Origin: Heligmosomoides polygyrus polygyrus
Taxonomy: Eukaryota > Nematoda > Chromadorea > Rhabditida > Heligmosomidae
Direction of reading: 5' to 3'
Assembly (NCBI GenBank): GCA_947396885.1
Contig: OX377206.1
Span: forward strand, 4,726,658-4,790,657
Length of the DNA stretch: 64,000 nucleotides
The position numbers were made by a program, and so were the translations under genes. The stretch's first letter is position 1; every line of letters starts with the position of its first letter. Shown piece by piece: positions 1-11,400 of this stretch. The notes below the pieces were generated by a model. It made no database searches and had not been told where the DNA came from. It saw nothing but the letters and a program-made list of their open reading frames with translations.

Positions 1-40
1 AAAATTGCATTTTATGCATTTCAATTGTGAAAAAAAAATC

Positions 41-993
41 GGTTCATGTCGTGAAGATAGGCAGCATTTGGAGGTGGGAGGGCGCCAGTAAATCATAACC
101 AAGGGGGGGGGGGGGCACCGAACGAACATACTCCAGGTGATAGGAGTGTGGATCGTACATCGCCTCTTTACATAGCACGCTCATTCGATACAATCATCAG
201 CGAACGGTTGGCGTGCCGCCACCGGCGGAGAGTCGTTGGATACACCGCTCTCAGAAAGGGGCGGGGCGAGGGGCGCGCCGAGGACAAGATGTCCGGGTCC
301 CCCCTGCCTTCACATGGAGGCATCGCATTTCTAATCACTTCCCTTGGCCCTGCAGCTCTATCCTGATCTGATTTCGTTCTTGAGACAAGAGTCAGGATAT
401 TGTTCACCATATTTGGAGGAAAAGAGTTTTTAGCTGCAGCGCCAATGCTTTCTTCAGGTCCCGCCCCATTGCTCAGTACTAAGGCGTTGTCGCATTTTCT
501 GAGAAGTACAGCAACATCTTAGCGAGATATGTCATGACAACAACGCGACCATCCACTAGAAAGTTCTTCAACACAGGGAAAATTGCCTGATCCTTTGAAA
601 GTTTTGCGCGCAATTACGGATAAAACTTCAATGTAGAACTCCTGACCGGAAACACCCATAGTCTCTATGTGAGGCGAAAATTTAAAGAATTGTGGTGAAA
701 TTTGAAAGAATCTGGAGAGAAGAGCGACGTTCTCCTTTTCTCAACTACCTCCATAACCGAACCGACTGGAAAATGACTTCAGAGTTCCCCGAGATGCGCT
801 TCCCAATCGTCTCCTGTCAGCTGTTAGGTTTTTGGACGACGCCACGCCAATTAACGACAGTTTCGCGTGCAGCAAACTTGTCCAAATAGGGCGGCGCGGG
901 CAGGGCGGGAAGTGGGCGGCGGGCAGCACGGTGTAACGAACGACTGCCCCTCGCCCCCACCTACCGATGCTGCCCACCTTCGTGACATGTACC
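41..993. repeat. TIR element with GGTWCATGTCGYGAAG ends, interrupted
   Basis: The left end GGTTCATGTCGTGAAG..GGCAGC (41-75) is inverted at the right as GCTGCCCACCTTCGTGACATGTACC, ending at 993. The same ends bound about 200 bp elements at 41138-41339 and 49519-49722. The 800 bp between the arms is much longer than in those copies, so an insertion is likely. Confidence 0.5.
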
Positions 994-1087
994 AAAATGT
1001 TCTATACAACTGAGTAAACATATCTCTATCTGCAAGAACCTAAGGAAATGAGGTAGATCACATAATGCACTTGATATGGAGTGTTGA

Positions 1088-1190
1088 TCGCGGGGTGACA
1101 CCGTCGGAGGAGGCGCCGATTGTGTCATACACCCAATCGACGTTCATGGTTCGGGTCTTTCCCAGGCCAACCAAGCCTTCAATCCCTAAT
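1088..1190 (+). repeat. tRNA-SINE, 5' fragment, diverged
   Basis: Matches the head of the window's SINE family (GTCGGAGGAGGCGCCG, ACACCC..., CCAGGCCAACCAAGCCTTC) and then loses similarity. The A-box is decayed. Confidence 0.6.
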
Positions 1191-1477
1191 CACTATCTGC
1201 CACCAGCCTTATCTGGGTAGGAAAAAACACTGCTTTTCATCGGATGGGCATCGTAAGTGATTCTATGTATATGCCAAATATCAAGACTGCCCAAGTGATA
1301 TTCGATATAGGTAGAGTACGTGGCGTATGCCGAAAGAAACCGATTCCCGCCGTACTTCATTCTCCATCCTTTATTATTATACATTTATTATCATAACTAA
1401 ATCAAGCCAGATGTCACCCAAACACCCCAGATGAGCTCCAATCACAGTCAGCTTCTTTTATTAAATTATTATTATTA

Positions 1478-2534
1478 CAAGACGTTCAGCGGCCTAGCGG
1501 CCTCCAAACCCCGAGAATAGAACAACCCTAATCTTCCTTCTTTCTCCTTTAGGCCTTCTTACTTTTAGTAACTTTTACTTTCAGTAAAAATAGTTCTACT
1601 ATATAGATTGGTGCAGCGGGATATGGTAGGTCAGAATCTTCACGGTTGAAGACCATTCACCCTCTATCACATATACACGATTTATTCTCTAAAGTGACCG
1701 TTGTCTATGTGGCGAGAAACAGATAATGAGAGTCCCAATCCGAAGTGCTTAATTTGCAGAAAAATAATTTAAATTAATCGGTATTGGTCGGCTCCTCCGA
1801 ATCCCATAGTCACCCTCCCTATCTCTCTCTCCACCCCCCCCCCCTATCCGTACCCGACGGTAATACTTCCTTTCCTATGTGCTGGTGAGAGTGAGAGTCA
1901 GTCAAGCACTCACATGTGACAATGAGTGTCACCGACTCACGTGTCACCACGTTGCCACGATGTCTATGACCCGTTTTCAGAAACACGACGCACATTGGAC
2001 GATATTGAGGGAAACTGGTCTGGTCCCCTTATTCCTCCTCTAGTGGTTCCCCTTTGCTGATCTTCTCTTCACTGGTTCCCCTCCTACTGGTCCTCGTATT
2101 CGGAATCCCAACGCACGTTCGACGACGTCAATAGAAATTGTAAATTAGGTGAAGCCCGTGTCGGCGACACGTCTTCTGATTACCCACACATGTTGGACGA
2201 CGACTTCGGAACGCCTTCCGAATCCCTACGCACGTTGGACGACGTCTTCAGCACATCCTATGAATCCCAACGCACATGGTACGACGTCTACGGCACGTCT
2301 TCTGATTACCTACGCTCTGCACTTGATTCCCATCCATGCCCTGACACGTTTCCCCCTGAATACATCGTAAACTTGGCTGATCCGCCACCAAGGATATAGT
2401 TCGCCAACAATCTCCCATGGTTAAGCTGAAACAAAACCCGGCTGGCATACGCCGCACTGTCGTAGGCATCTCTTGACTTCAGTCCACCCTCCCCGTGACG
2501 GACACGTGACGTTAGCCGATTATACATATACAAG
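1478..2534 (-). mobile_element. Decayed non-autonomous Helitron, relative of 16344-17191
   Basis: Read on the minus strand it follows the 16344 Helitron for much of its length. The 5' part has ATAATCGGCTAACGTCACG, a central block of imperfect ACGTCTTCAGCACGTCTTCTGAATC-type repeats follows, and the 3' hairpin is GGCCGCTAGGCCG. The termini are eroded: the end reads CTTG instead of CTRR. A short ORF near the 5' end is shared with the other copy. Confidence 0.65.
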
Positions 2535-2721
2535 TGCTCCGACACGCCTCACGGCGTGTCTCGCATTTGCGCGCTTCGCGCGACTTTGCAACATCACTGG
2601 CCTAGGGAATTTTTTTTGTAAAACTTGAAATACGCTAACATGTAGGATTTGCTGCGTACTTTGTTGGCATCAAGCCGTTCACCACTTCCGTACGTTCATC
2701 ATAAGCACCCTCTCCGGACCG

Positions 2722-3075
2722 TCCAGTATATAGTGGATCCGAATGAATCATTTTCGGATATCCGATTCGAGTAATTCAAAAATCCAAGGTCCGCAAAATT
2801 GCCCGTATCCGAATAATTCAAAAAACCGGAGTCCCCGAAATTGTCATTATCCAAATCGTGCAAAAATCCGGGGTCCGTCAAAATAGCGTTATCCGAATCA
2901 TTCATTAATCCGGAGATTTGGTCGAATTCAATGTATTTAACGAAAATCATTTTCGGATATCCGATTCGGATAACCCGATCCGATTCATCCAGAAATCCGG
3001 GTACGCAAAGTCACCGTTATCCGAATCATCCAATTATCCGAAGATCTTCGATCGGATCCAATGTATACCGTCCAG
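2722..3075. repeat. Degenerate tandem repeat, ATCCGAATCATTCAAAAATC type
   Basis: Units of roughly 45-50 bp built on TATCCGAAT..TTCAAAAATCCGG..GTCCGCAAA. A related block on the other strand lies at 25435-25575. The open frames through it follow the repeat and show no protein similarity. Confidence 0.6.
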
Positions 3076-3394
3076 TAACGCCATTGGCTTGTGCTGCGCA
3101 GTACTTCTGCCCTCAGGTCGCTCCTCCGCAACCGTTCTCATTCTAAACAGCTTGGGTCACCGGATGTCGTTGACACCCTTCCAAATCCGGAAACCAGGTT
3201 CCCCTAACTCGTTTCTTCTTACTGGATCAAATTGCTGGCCCACCTTTACTGGTCTTCCCCCCCCCCCCCTCCCTGGTCCCAACTCCTGGCCCACTTCCTT
3301 GTTTTCCGAGCGCCCGCTTGTCACACGACGTCGGTATCACCTCTTCTGGCTCCAGAAGCGTAGCGCGACGAATGACTTATCATCTGGATCCAGG

Positions 3395-4165
3395 CGCTCA
3401 GAAAGGCTCGTAGTTTGGGCTGTGTAGAGCAGGAGGAGGCTGCGCTTCCTCTGCTGCAACAACATCCCATGTTGAACAGCAAACATTGCCCGCGCGAGGT
3501 ACGCAGCGGCGTACCTGGCGCGGGTAAAGTTTTCCGTTCAACATGGGATAATGCTGAGTTCTGCATGCGGCCGGTCGTCGTACGACGACGATGTGACCTC
3601 TGCTTCCTTTCTTTTCGATCTTCTGACTCCAGACGCTTGTGGTGCGACGAAGGGAACCCGCCTTCTGGATTCAGGGACTCAGAAACGGGCGCAGACGCTG
3701 TTGTGTCAAGCAGGAGGAGGCTGCGCTTCCTCTGCTGCAGCAGCGTCTCATGTTCAATTCTGGATGCGATCCCTCGTCGTAAGACGACGGTGTCTCCTTT
3801 TCTGACTCCACACGGTTGTGGTGCGACGAAGGGAACCCGCCTTCTGGATTCAGGCACTCAGAAACCCGCGCAGACGCCGTTGTGTCAAGCAGGAGGCTGC
3901 GCTTCCTCTGCTGCAGCAGCGTCTCATGTTCAATTCTGGATGCGATCCCTCGTCGTAGGACGACGGTGTCTCCTCTTCTGACTCCAGAAGGTTGTGGTGC
4001 GACGAAGGGAACCCGCCTTCTGGATTCAGGCACTCAGAAACGCGCGCGGATGCCGTTGTATCAAGCAGGAGGAGGCTACGCGTCCTCTGCTGTAACAACA
4101 TCCCATGTTGAACGGCAGACGTTGCCCGCGCGAGGTACGCGGAGGCGTCGCAAGGGGCCATGAGA
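3395..4165. repeat. Tandem array, unit about 177 bp, with hairpin element copies at both ends
   Basis: The motif GGTGCGACGAAGGGAACCCG recurs at 3641, 3820 and 3996, a spacing of 179 and 176 bp. Each unit also has TGCTGCAGCAGCGTCTCATG and a CGTCGTAAGACGACG palindrome. The first unit carries an 85 bp hairpin (3465-3551, arms ATCCCATGTTGAAC / GTTCAACATGGGAT). Half of the same hairpin recurs at 4097-4150. Several ORFs overlap the array on both strands only because the unit lacks stops. Confidence 0.8.
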
Positions 4166-5001
4166 TAGCGGGTGGTTCCACGAGGCGTATCTCGGCCAGG
4201 TTTCCAACCTGAGTGAGATACGCCTCATCATCTACAGGACAGGGAGCTAACTCAATTATATAGTGGTTGATGATTGATAGTAGGATTAAAAATTTTCCCG
4301 ATTTTTTTCGATTTCTTCCTCAGAGTGGTAAACCTCAACTTCATTGATGCCCACCGTGAAGTCCATATCAGCAACTTTTTTAAATCACCTCTGCGATTTC
4401 ATAAGACACTCGCCCGACTCCAAAAATTGACGCTAGGCAGGAGAATGAATGGGATTCGCACATTAATTCTCTAAGAACGGCTCGATATCTCCTGCGGAGG
4501 GAGAGCGGAGACAAATAAGCGAGGTGAAGTGGGGGGGGGGGGGTAGGAAAAATTTTCGGGTTTACCTCATCACCAGTGGCCGTTGGAATGCTATAGCATT
4601 TACGCACAAGCAGAGTAAACAGTATAAGCTAAAGCTTATCGTTAGGTAGACCTTGTTTTGGTTAAAGCGGACATTTAAAAAATCGAATAGAAAAGTCGAT
4701 TAGAGCTTCATCTTCTCTAGGGCTTTTCCGATTTTTTTACAGCCCCCATTTTGGTGTATTGGTGATACCTTTTCTGATTCAAAGGTGCATCAGGGTAGGG
4801 TAAGCAATACCTGTTTCACGGCACTTGGAAAACAGTTTAAATGAGCGAACATAGCACTTTAATAACAAAAGGATTCGAAGCATGAGCAGTGAGTATTTGT
4901 CATAAAACTTTCAACTGAAGACAGCTATCCTCTGTTCCTTTTCGTTATTAACCTTCATACGTGATACTAAGCCGTTACCCAAATGGAACATGTATAAGAG
5001 A

Positions 5002-5283
5002 TAAAGGACGGCGCTAGGCAATCTCCTGGGATGCGCCATGCATTCTACATACTTCAACTTCTATCGCTGATGCAATATGAATACGCATTTGGCCTATACA
5101 AGGACTTGCGGTGGCCAGCTGATGGACAAGTCAGTGCTTTATTCTTCCCAGACACATCTATTACCAAATCACCGACTCCACAAGAATGGAAGGCTTGGTT
5201 GGTCTGGGAAATCCGAGCCTGGAACCTGGAATTGGTTGCACGTGACAGCAGGCGCCTCCTCCGACTACGCTACCATGCGCCCA
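5002..5283 (-). repeat. tRNA-SINE, diverged full-length copy
   Basis: Shows the tail (ATAAAGGACGGCG), the 3' domain (GGGATGCGCCATGCATTC), the middle (CTTGCGGTGGCCAGCTGATG) and the head (GGCGCCTCCTCCGACTACGC) in order on the minus strand. It lies in intron 12, about 115 bp from exon 12. Confidence 0.85.
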
Positions 5284-5397
5284 TTGCAAGTGTGGCCCTT
5301 GAAAAGCGACCGATGGTCCCAGTTTTTAAGCTGTCGTCTACCAGTGATCGATTACTGCATTTCCGTAAGCGAATTCTCCATATTCAGACACACTTAC

Positions 5398-5486
5398 CCA
5401 CGAAAGGCATACTTGTTGTTGAAGATGAACGCGCCCAACGCAAGAGCCAGTCCGATGAAGGCGAACACGGAAACTGTGTAGTAGAG
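5398..5486 (-). CDS. gbb-1: gbb-1 coding exon 12: transmembrane helix 1
   Basis: 29 codons plus 2 bases. The acceptor is TTGTTTCAG and the donor GG|GTAAGTG. It encodes [20 protein letters not shown], a single hydrophobic helix with the FxFN ending of GABA-B TM1, then KYAFR. It is the last exon found; the intron that follows runs off the left edge. Confidence 0.9.
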
Positions 5487-8400
5487 CTGAAACAAGCCGG
5501 TGTTGTGCGTCATTCATTACAACGGCGACGGAGTGGTGGCTGAGATTGTAGCGACATCTTTAAATGAACCAGCGATAAAGCATTGTTACAATTACATGAA
5601 CTCTTAAGGGGTGTTTAGTGTGCACAAGACGTGCGACGTAATGGAAAGGTAAGCGTCCATATCGATTCATCGAGTCGCGTGATCGATATGGGAGCCTACC
5701 ATTATTTACATCGCCTCGCGCGTCGCGTGCACACTTGTCTGCGCATACCTGTAGAATGTGTCTCGCTTAATAAATGTCTGAATGTAGTAATACACTACAT
5801 TTGCTAAAAAGTAGCACTAGAATTGATATCTAGCTGAGTTGCTTACGAATTTTAGTTGTTTTTGTTCTGTTCTTTTTTGTTAGATGGGAAGGAGAAGACT
5901 CATTGTAACTATAATAAAAACTGCTGTTAATCGTTTATAATTTGTTAGTTTTATCAAAATTATTTAGTGTGTGCGCTAAAGTGTCAAGCAGTGACAATAT
6001 ATTTATTTTGCATACATATGATGCGGCACTGACTCGATTAATTCGGTTTCGTGATTTTTTTGAAACCCGGATAAAATAACTATTCAGATAGTGACAACTT
6101 TGAAAAAGAGATTTTAGAAAAATTCAAGATTTTAGGGAAATTTTGATAAGGGTGATTTCTACCGGATTTTCAGGTGACTCAGATAACTGATTTTTGTCAG
6201 AAATCTGATTGCATAACACAAAGATGGGTCATGTCGGGGGTAGACATAACTCCAACGCCACGCGAACCCCCTGGCGTCGCGCACGGTGCGCGACGAAATT
6301 GGACGAGTTGTCGCGGTCCGGTGTTTCCGAAGGCTAGAAACGCTTCCTAGAGGGACATGCGGCACGCCTTTGCCTTATTTCAACGTTTCTTGGAGGTGGT
6401 ATATGAATGTGGTTTCAATATGACGATCAGCGACAGTTTATAAAGGAATCTTCGTCATGTGGATAGTTTCTAGCGTCAGTATGTGCCATATACAACTTCT
6501 TAGGTTAATTTTTATTGTGATTATGGTTATACTACGGAAAAAAAAATTCACTATCACCCATTCTCGGATCAGTTGTCCTACTGGAGACTGTTGCGTACCA
6601 CATTCTGTGGGATCTTAAGTTTCCTGCTACAAATGCGGTCTGGGAGCTCAAACACTGAGAACATTTCGTGCTCCGCGGCTAACCATGCGTCACCGAGCGC
6701 ATGTCCTCGTAACAGCGCCGCGCCGTCGCACGCGGCTAGCGCGCGACGTCGCGTTGGAGTTAGGTCCTGGGGCCGGGCCATGTATCTGAGACATGCAAAA
6801 ATTCGTTGTAGCGAAAATCGCTCTATTATGAATCGTTCGAGATTCGGGATTTTCAAAGAAATTCAAAAATTACGATTCATTTATCGGCGCTTGAAAAAAT
6901 GACGGAGCCGAGTCAGCGTACGATCCAACGTACAGTTTTTTGAAACACACGGTTTAGTAAAAGTTAAGGAATGGAAGCTTTTAAGTTAGAAGACTTTCTG
7001 TGGAGTAGTGATTCACCACGTCTCTTCACGTGCCTTCAAAAGCTCAGCTTCTTTTACAGACGACTTTAACAATATTTTAACTAACTTTAATACACTTCAA
7101 CGTTGAGCTACATCAAAAGTTAAACAGCTCATCTTGAAGAAATGGAAGGCAAAAGTCTTGATCGAAGCTGGCGGCAGGATACGCATTGCGACGCTTGCTT
7201 AACTTGTGGTGCATATCTTTTTTATGTGAAGCTATTCAATTAAAAAGTGTACAATATTTTGCGCCACGCTTTTCTGAGTCTTTGGTTTTGAGCTAGCCTT
7301 TTAGTAACCCGTGCTACCTACAAAACTTTAGCTCAGAAACGTAGTTCTGGAGTGAATCTATCAATTGAGCCTAAGCGTAATCTATTTATAAGAAAGTTTA
7401 CTTCATATTCTAAAACTTGACGTGTAGTAGAGAACAATGAAATATTGAGTAGTTTTTTGTGTGCTCTCTATCGACCGTACCTTCCACCTCGTAACCGTAT
7501 CTTCGACAACGAAAGATTTTTGAGTGTTTTAAAATTATTGTTAAAATTCGTATTAAAATTCGTGCTCAAAATAAAGTTTTAGCCTTGCAGGGCGGTGCAA
7601 AATTTCGTTCATTTTTCAACTGCAAAACTGCCAGCGCAAACAATCGACTGCACATGAAAAAAATTAGTAATTTCTAAGAAGCACTCCACACTGCGTTATG
7701 ACAAGGACGTGTGCCTCAAAACCAGGTCGTGATCTAGGTTCTACATTCTTAGACTATACTTATACCCTTTCTTTCACCTTATAGTTTATTATTTACTTTT
7801 ATTCAGAAAGTAGGGAGTTGTACCTTGACCTGTGACTGCTGTTCAAAACGGCCAATTGGCGCGAAAGTCGCGCGTTGGCGCTGGAGCACGAAAATCAATA
7901 TCCCTGTGAGTGCCACCAGGTTCTTCTATTACAAGCTGCCAGTGGTAGTTGAAGAAATATCTTACCCCGCTGGCCACAGTGAGCATGGATTCACGAATGA
8001 TCGTCGAGTCCGGTGGAGGACCCTTACTCGAATACCACTGCTCCTTGTTGTACCACTCCAGTTCCTGCGTTGTTGTGTCGTAGAAACCCATCACCACGTA
8101 TTTGCCGTCTGAAATGCGAATATTATCAAAACTCGAAACGATGAAAGATCTAGAAACTGAAGAGGTCTCAAAGAGCAAAAAGGAAAGATGAAAAATTCTG
8201 GGAAAATGCTGGAATCAGATAAATGAAGAATGAATTCGCAGAATTTTCTGCCGCTAACTATTCCTTTACGGATCGTGCTCCTAAGCTGTCCGTTTTTGAC
8301 TTCTCCCCAGAACTCGTCGTTTTCCAGTGGAGAAGACATAGGAAGAGGGGCGGCTCTGCACTTACTTTGCATCTGCTCAATTTGAGTGCGTGCGATTCGA

Positions 8401-11400
8401 TCTCCAGAATCCGAAAACATCACACGACCCTGAAATTAAATAAGCACTTCGCTGACAGACTTCAGACGACATCGAACACACTTCTTTCAACTCAGGTCGG
8501 GGCAGACACATCACAATACACTAATTTCACTATGGACAGATTTCATACTAAACTGAATTCTTTGAAAAAACGGTAGAAGACCTTTCAAATGTAAGCAAAC
8601 TTCTTCCAAATCATACAAATCAGACAGGATTTATGAAAACTAGGATAAATTCCCGGTTTCAAACACCATTTTGAAGATCCTTAAATTCTAAAAAATACCA
8701 CTCTCAGTTTAAGCCTGCCGGACTATCCATCGATCAATATAGTCGCTCGTTACTGCCGCTTCCAGATAAAAAATCGATAAGTCGATCGATAGCGTATACC
8801 TGATCGATAATGGTCGCTTGTTGTAAACTTAAACCACAGGAAAATATTCAGATGTGATTCCAACCTCGAAAAAAATCAATCCAAAAAATCGATAAGCTTG
8901 ATCGTTACTTCTCATCCGATCGAATTAATTACTTGTTGTGGACTTAATCCACCGGGCAGCATAGTCACCTTCTTGAGTCCTACACAAGGATCGGAAAACT
9001 CCGCAATCGTCAGGACGTCAAGTCTGCAGTTAACTGCATCTCAATGTATTTCGTTTAATAATTGTATTTTAATTGATTGTATTTTGTATCTCGTCTCGTC
9101 CCCTTTCCTTCTTCTATACTGAAGGCGGTATAGCTGCCCTCTCCATCGATGGAGAGGCACGGCGTATTGGCGATACCCAACGGTTGATGGCGATCGGTAG
9201 CAGTCCGGAACTTTACCCCGAGGGTTATTAGAGGTCGCTGAACACGAATCTGGAGTTCGTTTTCGAAGTATATCGCCATCAGTCAATATTGATCAAATTG
9301 TCGATTCTTTGAGGATGTCGTTCAGGCGATCCGAAACTACAGCCCTGGAGGTAGCCGAGGTCGCTGAACACGAATCTGAAGTTCGCTTTTGTTGTATCGA
9401 TCGCCATCAATCGATAATGAGCAAATAATCGATTTTTTGTGCATCTCGTTTAAGCGGTCCAAGACTTCAGCCCTGAGGGAATTTGAGGTCGCTGAACACG
9501 AATCTGAAGTTCGTTTTTGAAGTATCGATCACCATCAATCGATACTGGTCAAATTGTCGATTTTTGTGGATAAGTTAAAGTGTTCTTTCTGCGGAAACCA
9601 ATTATAAGTGGCAGCTACAATTGATGATGAGAAGTAAATACTACGGTGAAGCCGTTAATAAGTCGTCAGTGCTGCAGAGGGAACGCTCTGACGGCTGGTA
9701 AATGAATAAAATATTAGCATGCTTACCGATACGCCCTTGAACAGTGTGTTCTTCACGCATTCGAACAGTATGTCGGCCATCATCTGGTTGTCGTAGGTGA
9801 ACTGTTCGAGTCGGACACCCAGAGGCAGACGATTGAGAGTGCAGTTGAACGCCAACGCTAATGCCCTGGAACATATACGCATTTTTTACCTTTGGTTCTT
9901 TTTTGTTCGAAAATTTTAATAATGAATAAGGAAGGAGGGGAAATTTTTATTGCTACAACAGTGAAACCATGGTCGGAGTCTCGATAGCGTTGAAAATAAA
10001 GCTTGCATTTTACAGAAAACACGCGAGCCGCCTTGTTTCGGTGGTAAGGATAAAAGACGCCATCAAATGGAGGGTGATCGGAGTGCGCCACGCATTTGAT
10101 TTGGTGGAACACGATGAAAGCGGTTTGAATGTGTGTTGTTATCGATTGGACAGCCTGTATTCAGGAGAATATTAACCTCTTCAAAAACAGTGTAATACCA
10201 AATTGGCTGTGTGAAAAGACATGGATAAAAAACTATCAACGCGCACTCTGTTCTCTCAGCACTCACATTGCACTTTGAAAGTCCCCTTTTGTGGCCGATT
10301 TGGAAAAAACACGCTTTCATAGAAGAAAAAGAGAAGTGGTTTCTGAATTGGCTTGAAAGGATTGGTCACAGCGTAATCCTGAATTAGTGGGCAAGAATAC
10401 GTGGATTTAGAAGCTTGGCACATTTTTTGAGGTTTTCATTGTAAACTTGTAAAATCAACATGACTAGTTCATCTTGGCTAAAGAAAACCAAACAAGTTAT
10501 TCCATATGCTCATCAGAAGCGATAGGTAAGCGGAGGCTGATGGCGTGCTTCTGATGCACGGAACAGCTTTTCAGCTTCACGTAATTGACTCAGAGGACTT
10601 TTTGGATCTATCCTAATCGGATGGTGAGCATGGTGATTTGCATCTTCAATCCTTTGCTTGATTTTCTACGAGAGCTTCAGCTGCTGTTCCATAATACAAG
10701 GGCTTTCTTTTATATTTATGTGATATGATTGTATGGCATGAAATAACGTCCGAAATTGACGATTTACAGTTGCCACCTTCCGAATAGGATAAATCCAAGT
10801 TTTTGCCTTGTAATACAGCAGTAGGTAACGCGGTAGCCCACTAATACGAAACGCCGACTGTCGTGTGCGCCACGAGTCGAGGTTCTTGGTTCGAGTCCCG
10901 CCGCGGCGAACGATACCCACCGTACCTCCAGGGCCGATAAATTGCCAGCAGACTTGTCTCGACTGGTCGACTACGACGACGAAGACGTCGAAGTCTTGGA
11001 CGTTAAGCTGTAAAAGCCTTAGCAGGAAGATCACATCTTCTACAAGGTGATCGTCGTTGACTTCAACACCAAGATCGGGCCACGAAGGTCGCCGGAAGAA
11101 CTTTACATCGGAACCCGCTGTTTTGTGTAGTGGAACGAGCAAGATGAAAGGCTGTCTGAGTTTATCATGTCGACCAAGACCATCCATGGAAAATCACGAA
11201 AAAGGAAAAGCCTCCTTCCCCCGATGGACCTGGGAATCTCCCGGTGGCCAGTTCCACAACGAGATCGACCACATCATCTTCAACCGCAAGCATTGCCTGA
11301 ACGACGCCTCCGTTGTCCACAAGTTCTACGCTTGAACGGCTTGGCCTCCTTCGTGCAAGGTTCCGCTTTTCCTGTCAAGGAGAGAGGGCCGCGAAGCACA

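Noticed and set aside
2535..2625. A second Helitron 3' end (GACACGCCTCACGGCGTGTC and GCGCGCTTCGCGCG hairpins)
   Set aside because: Two good hairpins are present, but no CTRR-T terminus at the right distance could be placed with confidence.
3321..4163. Several 100-190 codon frames on both strands
   Set aside because: They are shadows of the 177 bp tandem unit; the proteins repeat themselves with the unit and resemble no family.
1..5397. Remaining gbb-1 exons for TM2-TM7
   Set aside because: I scanned the minus strand for the expected hydrophobic helices and conserved words and found none; they probably lie beyond base 1.
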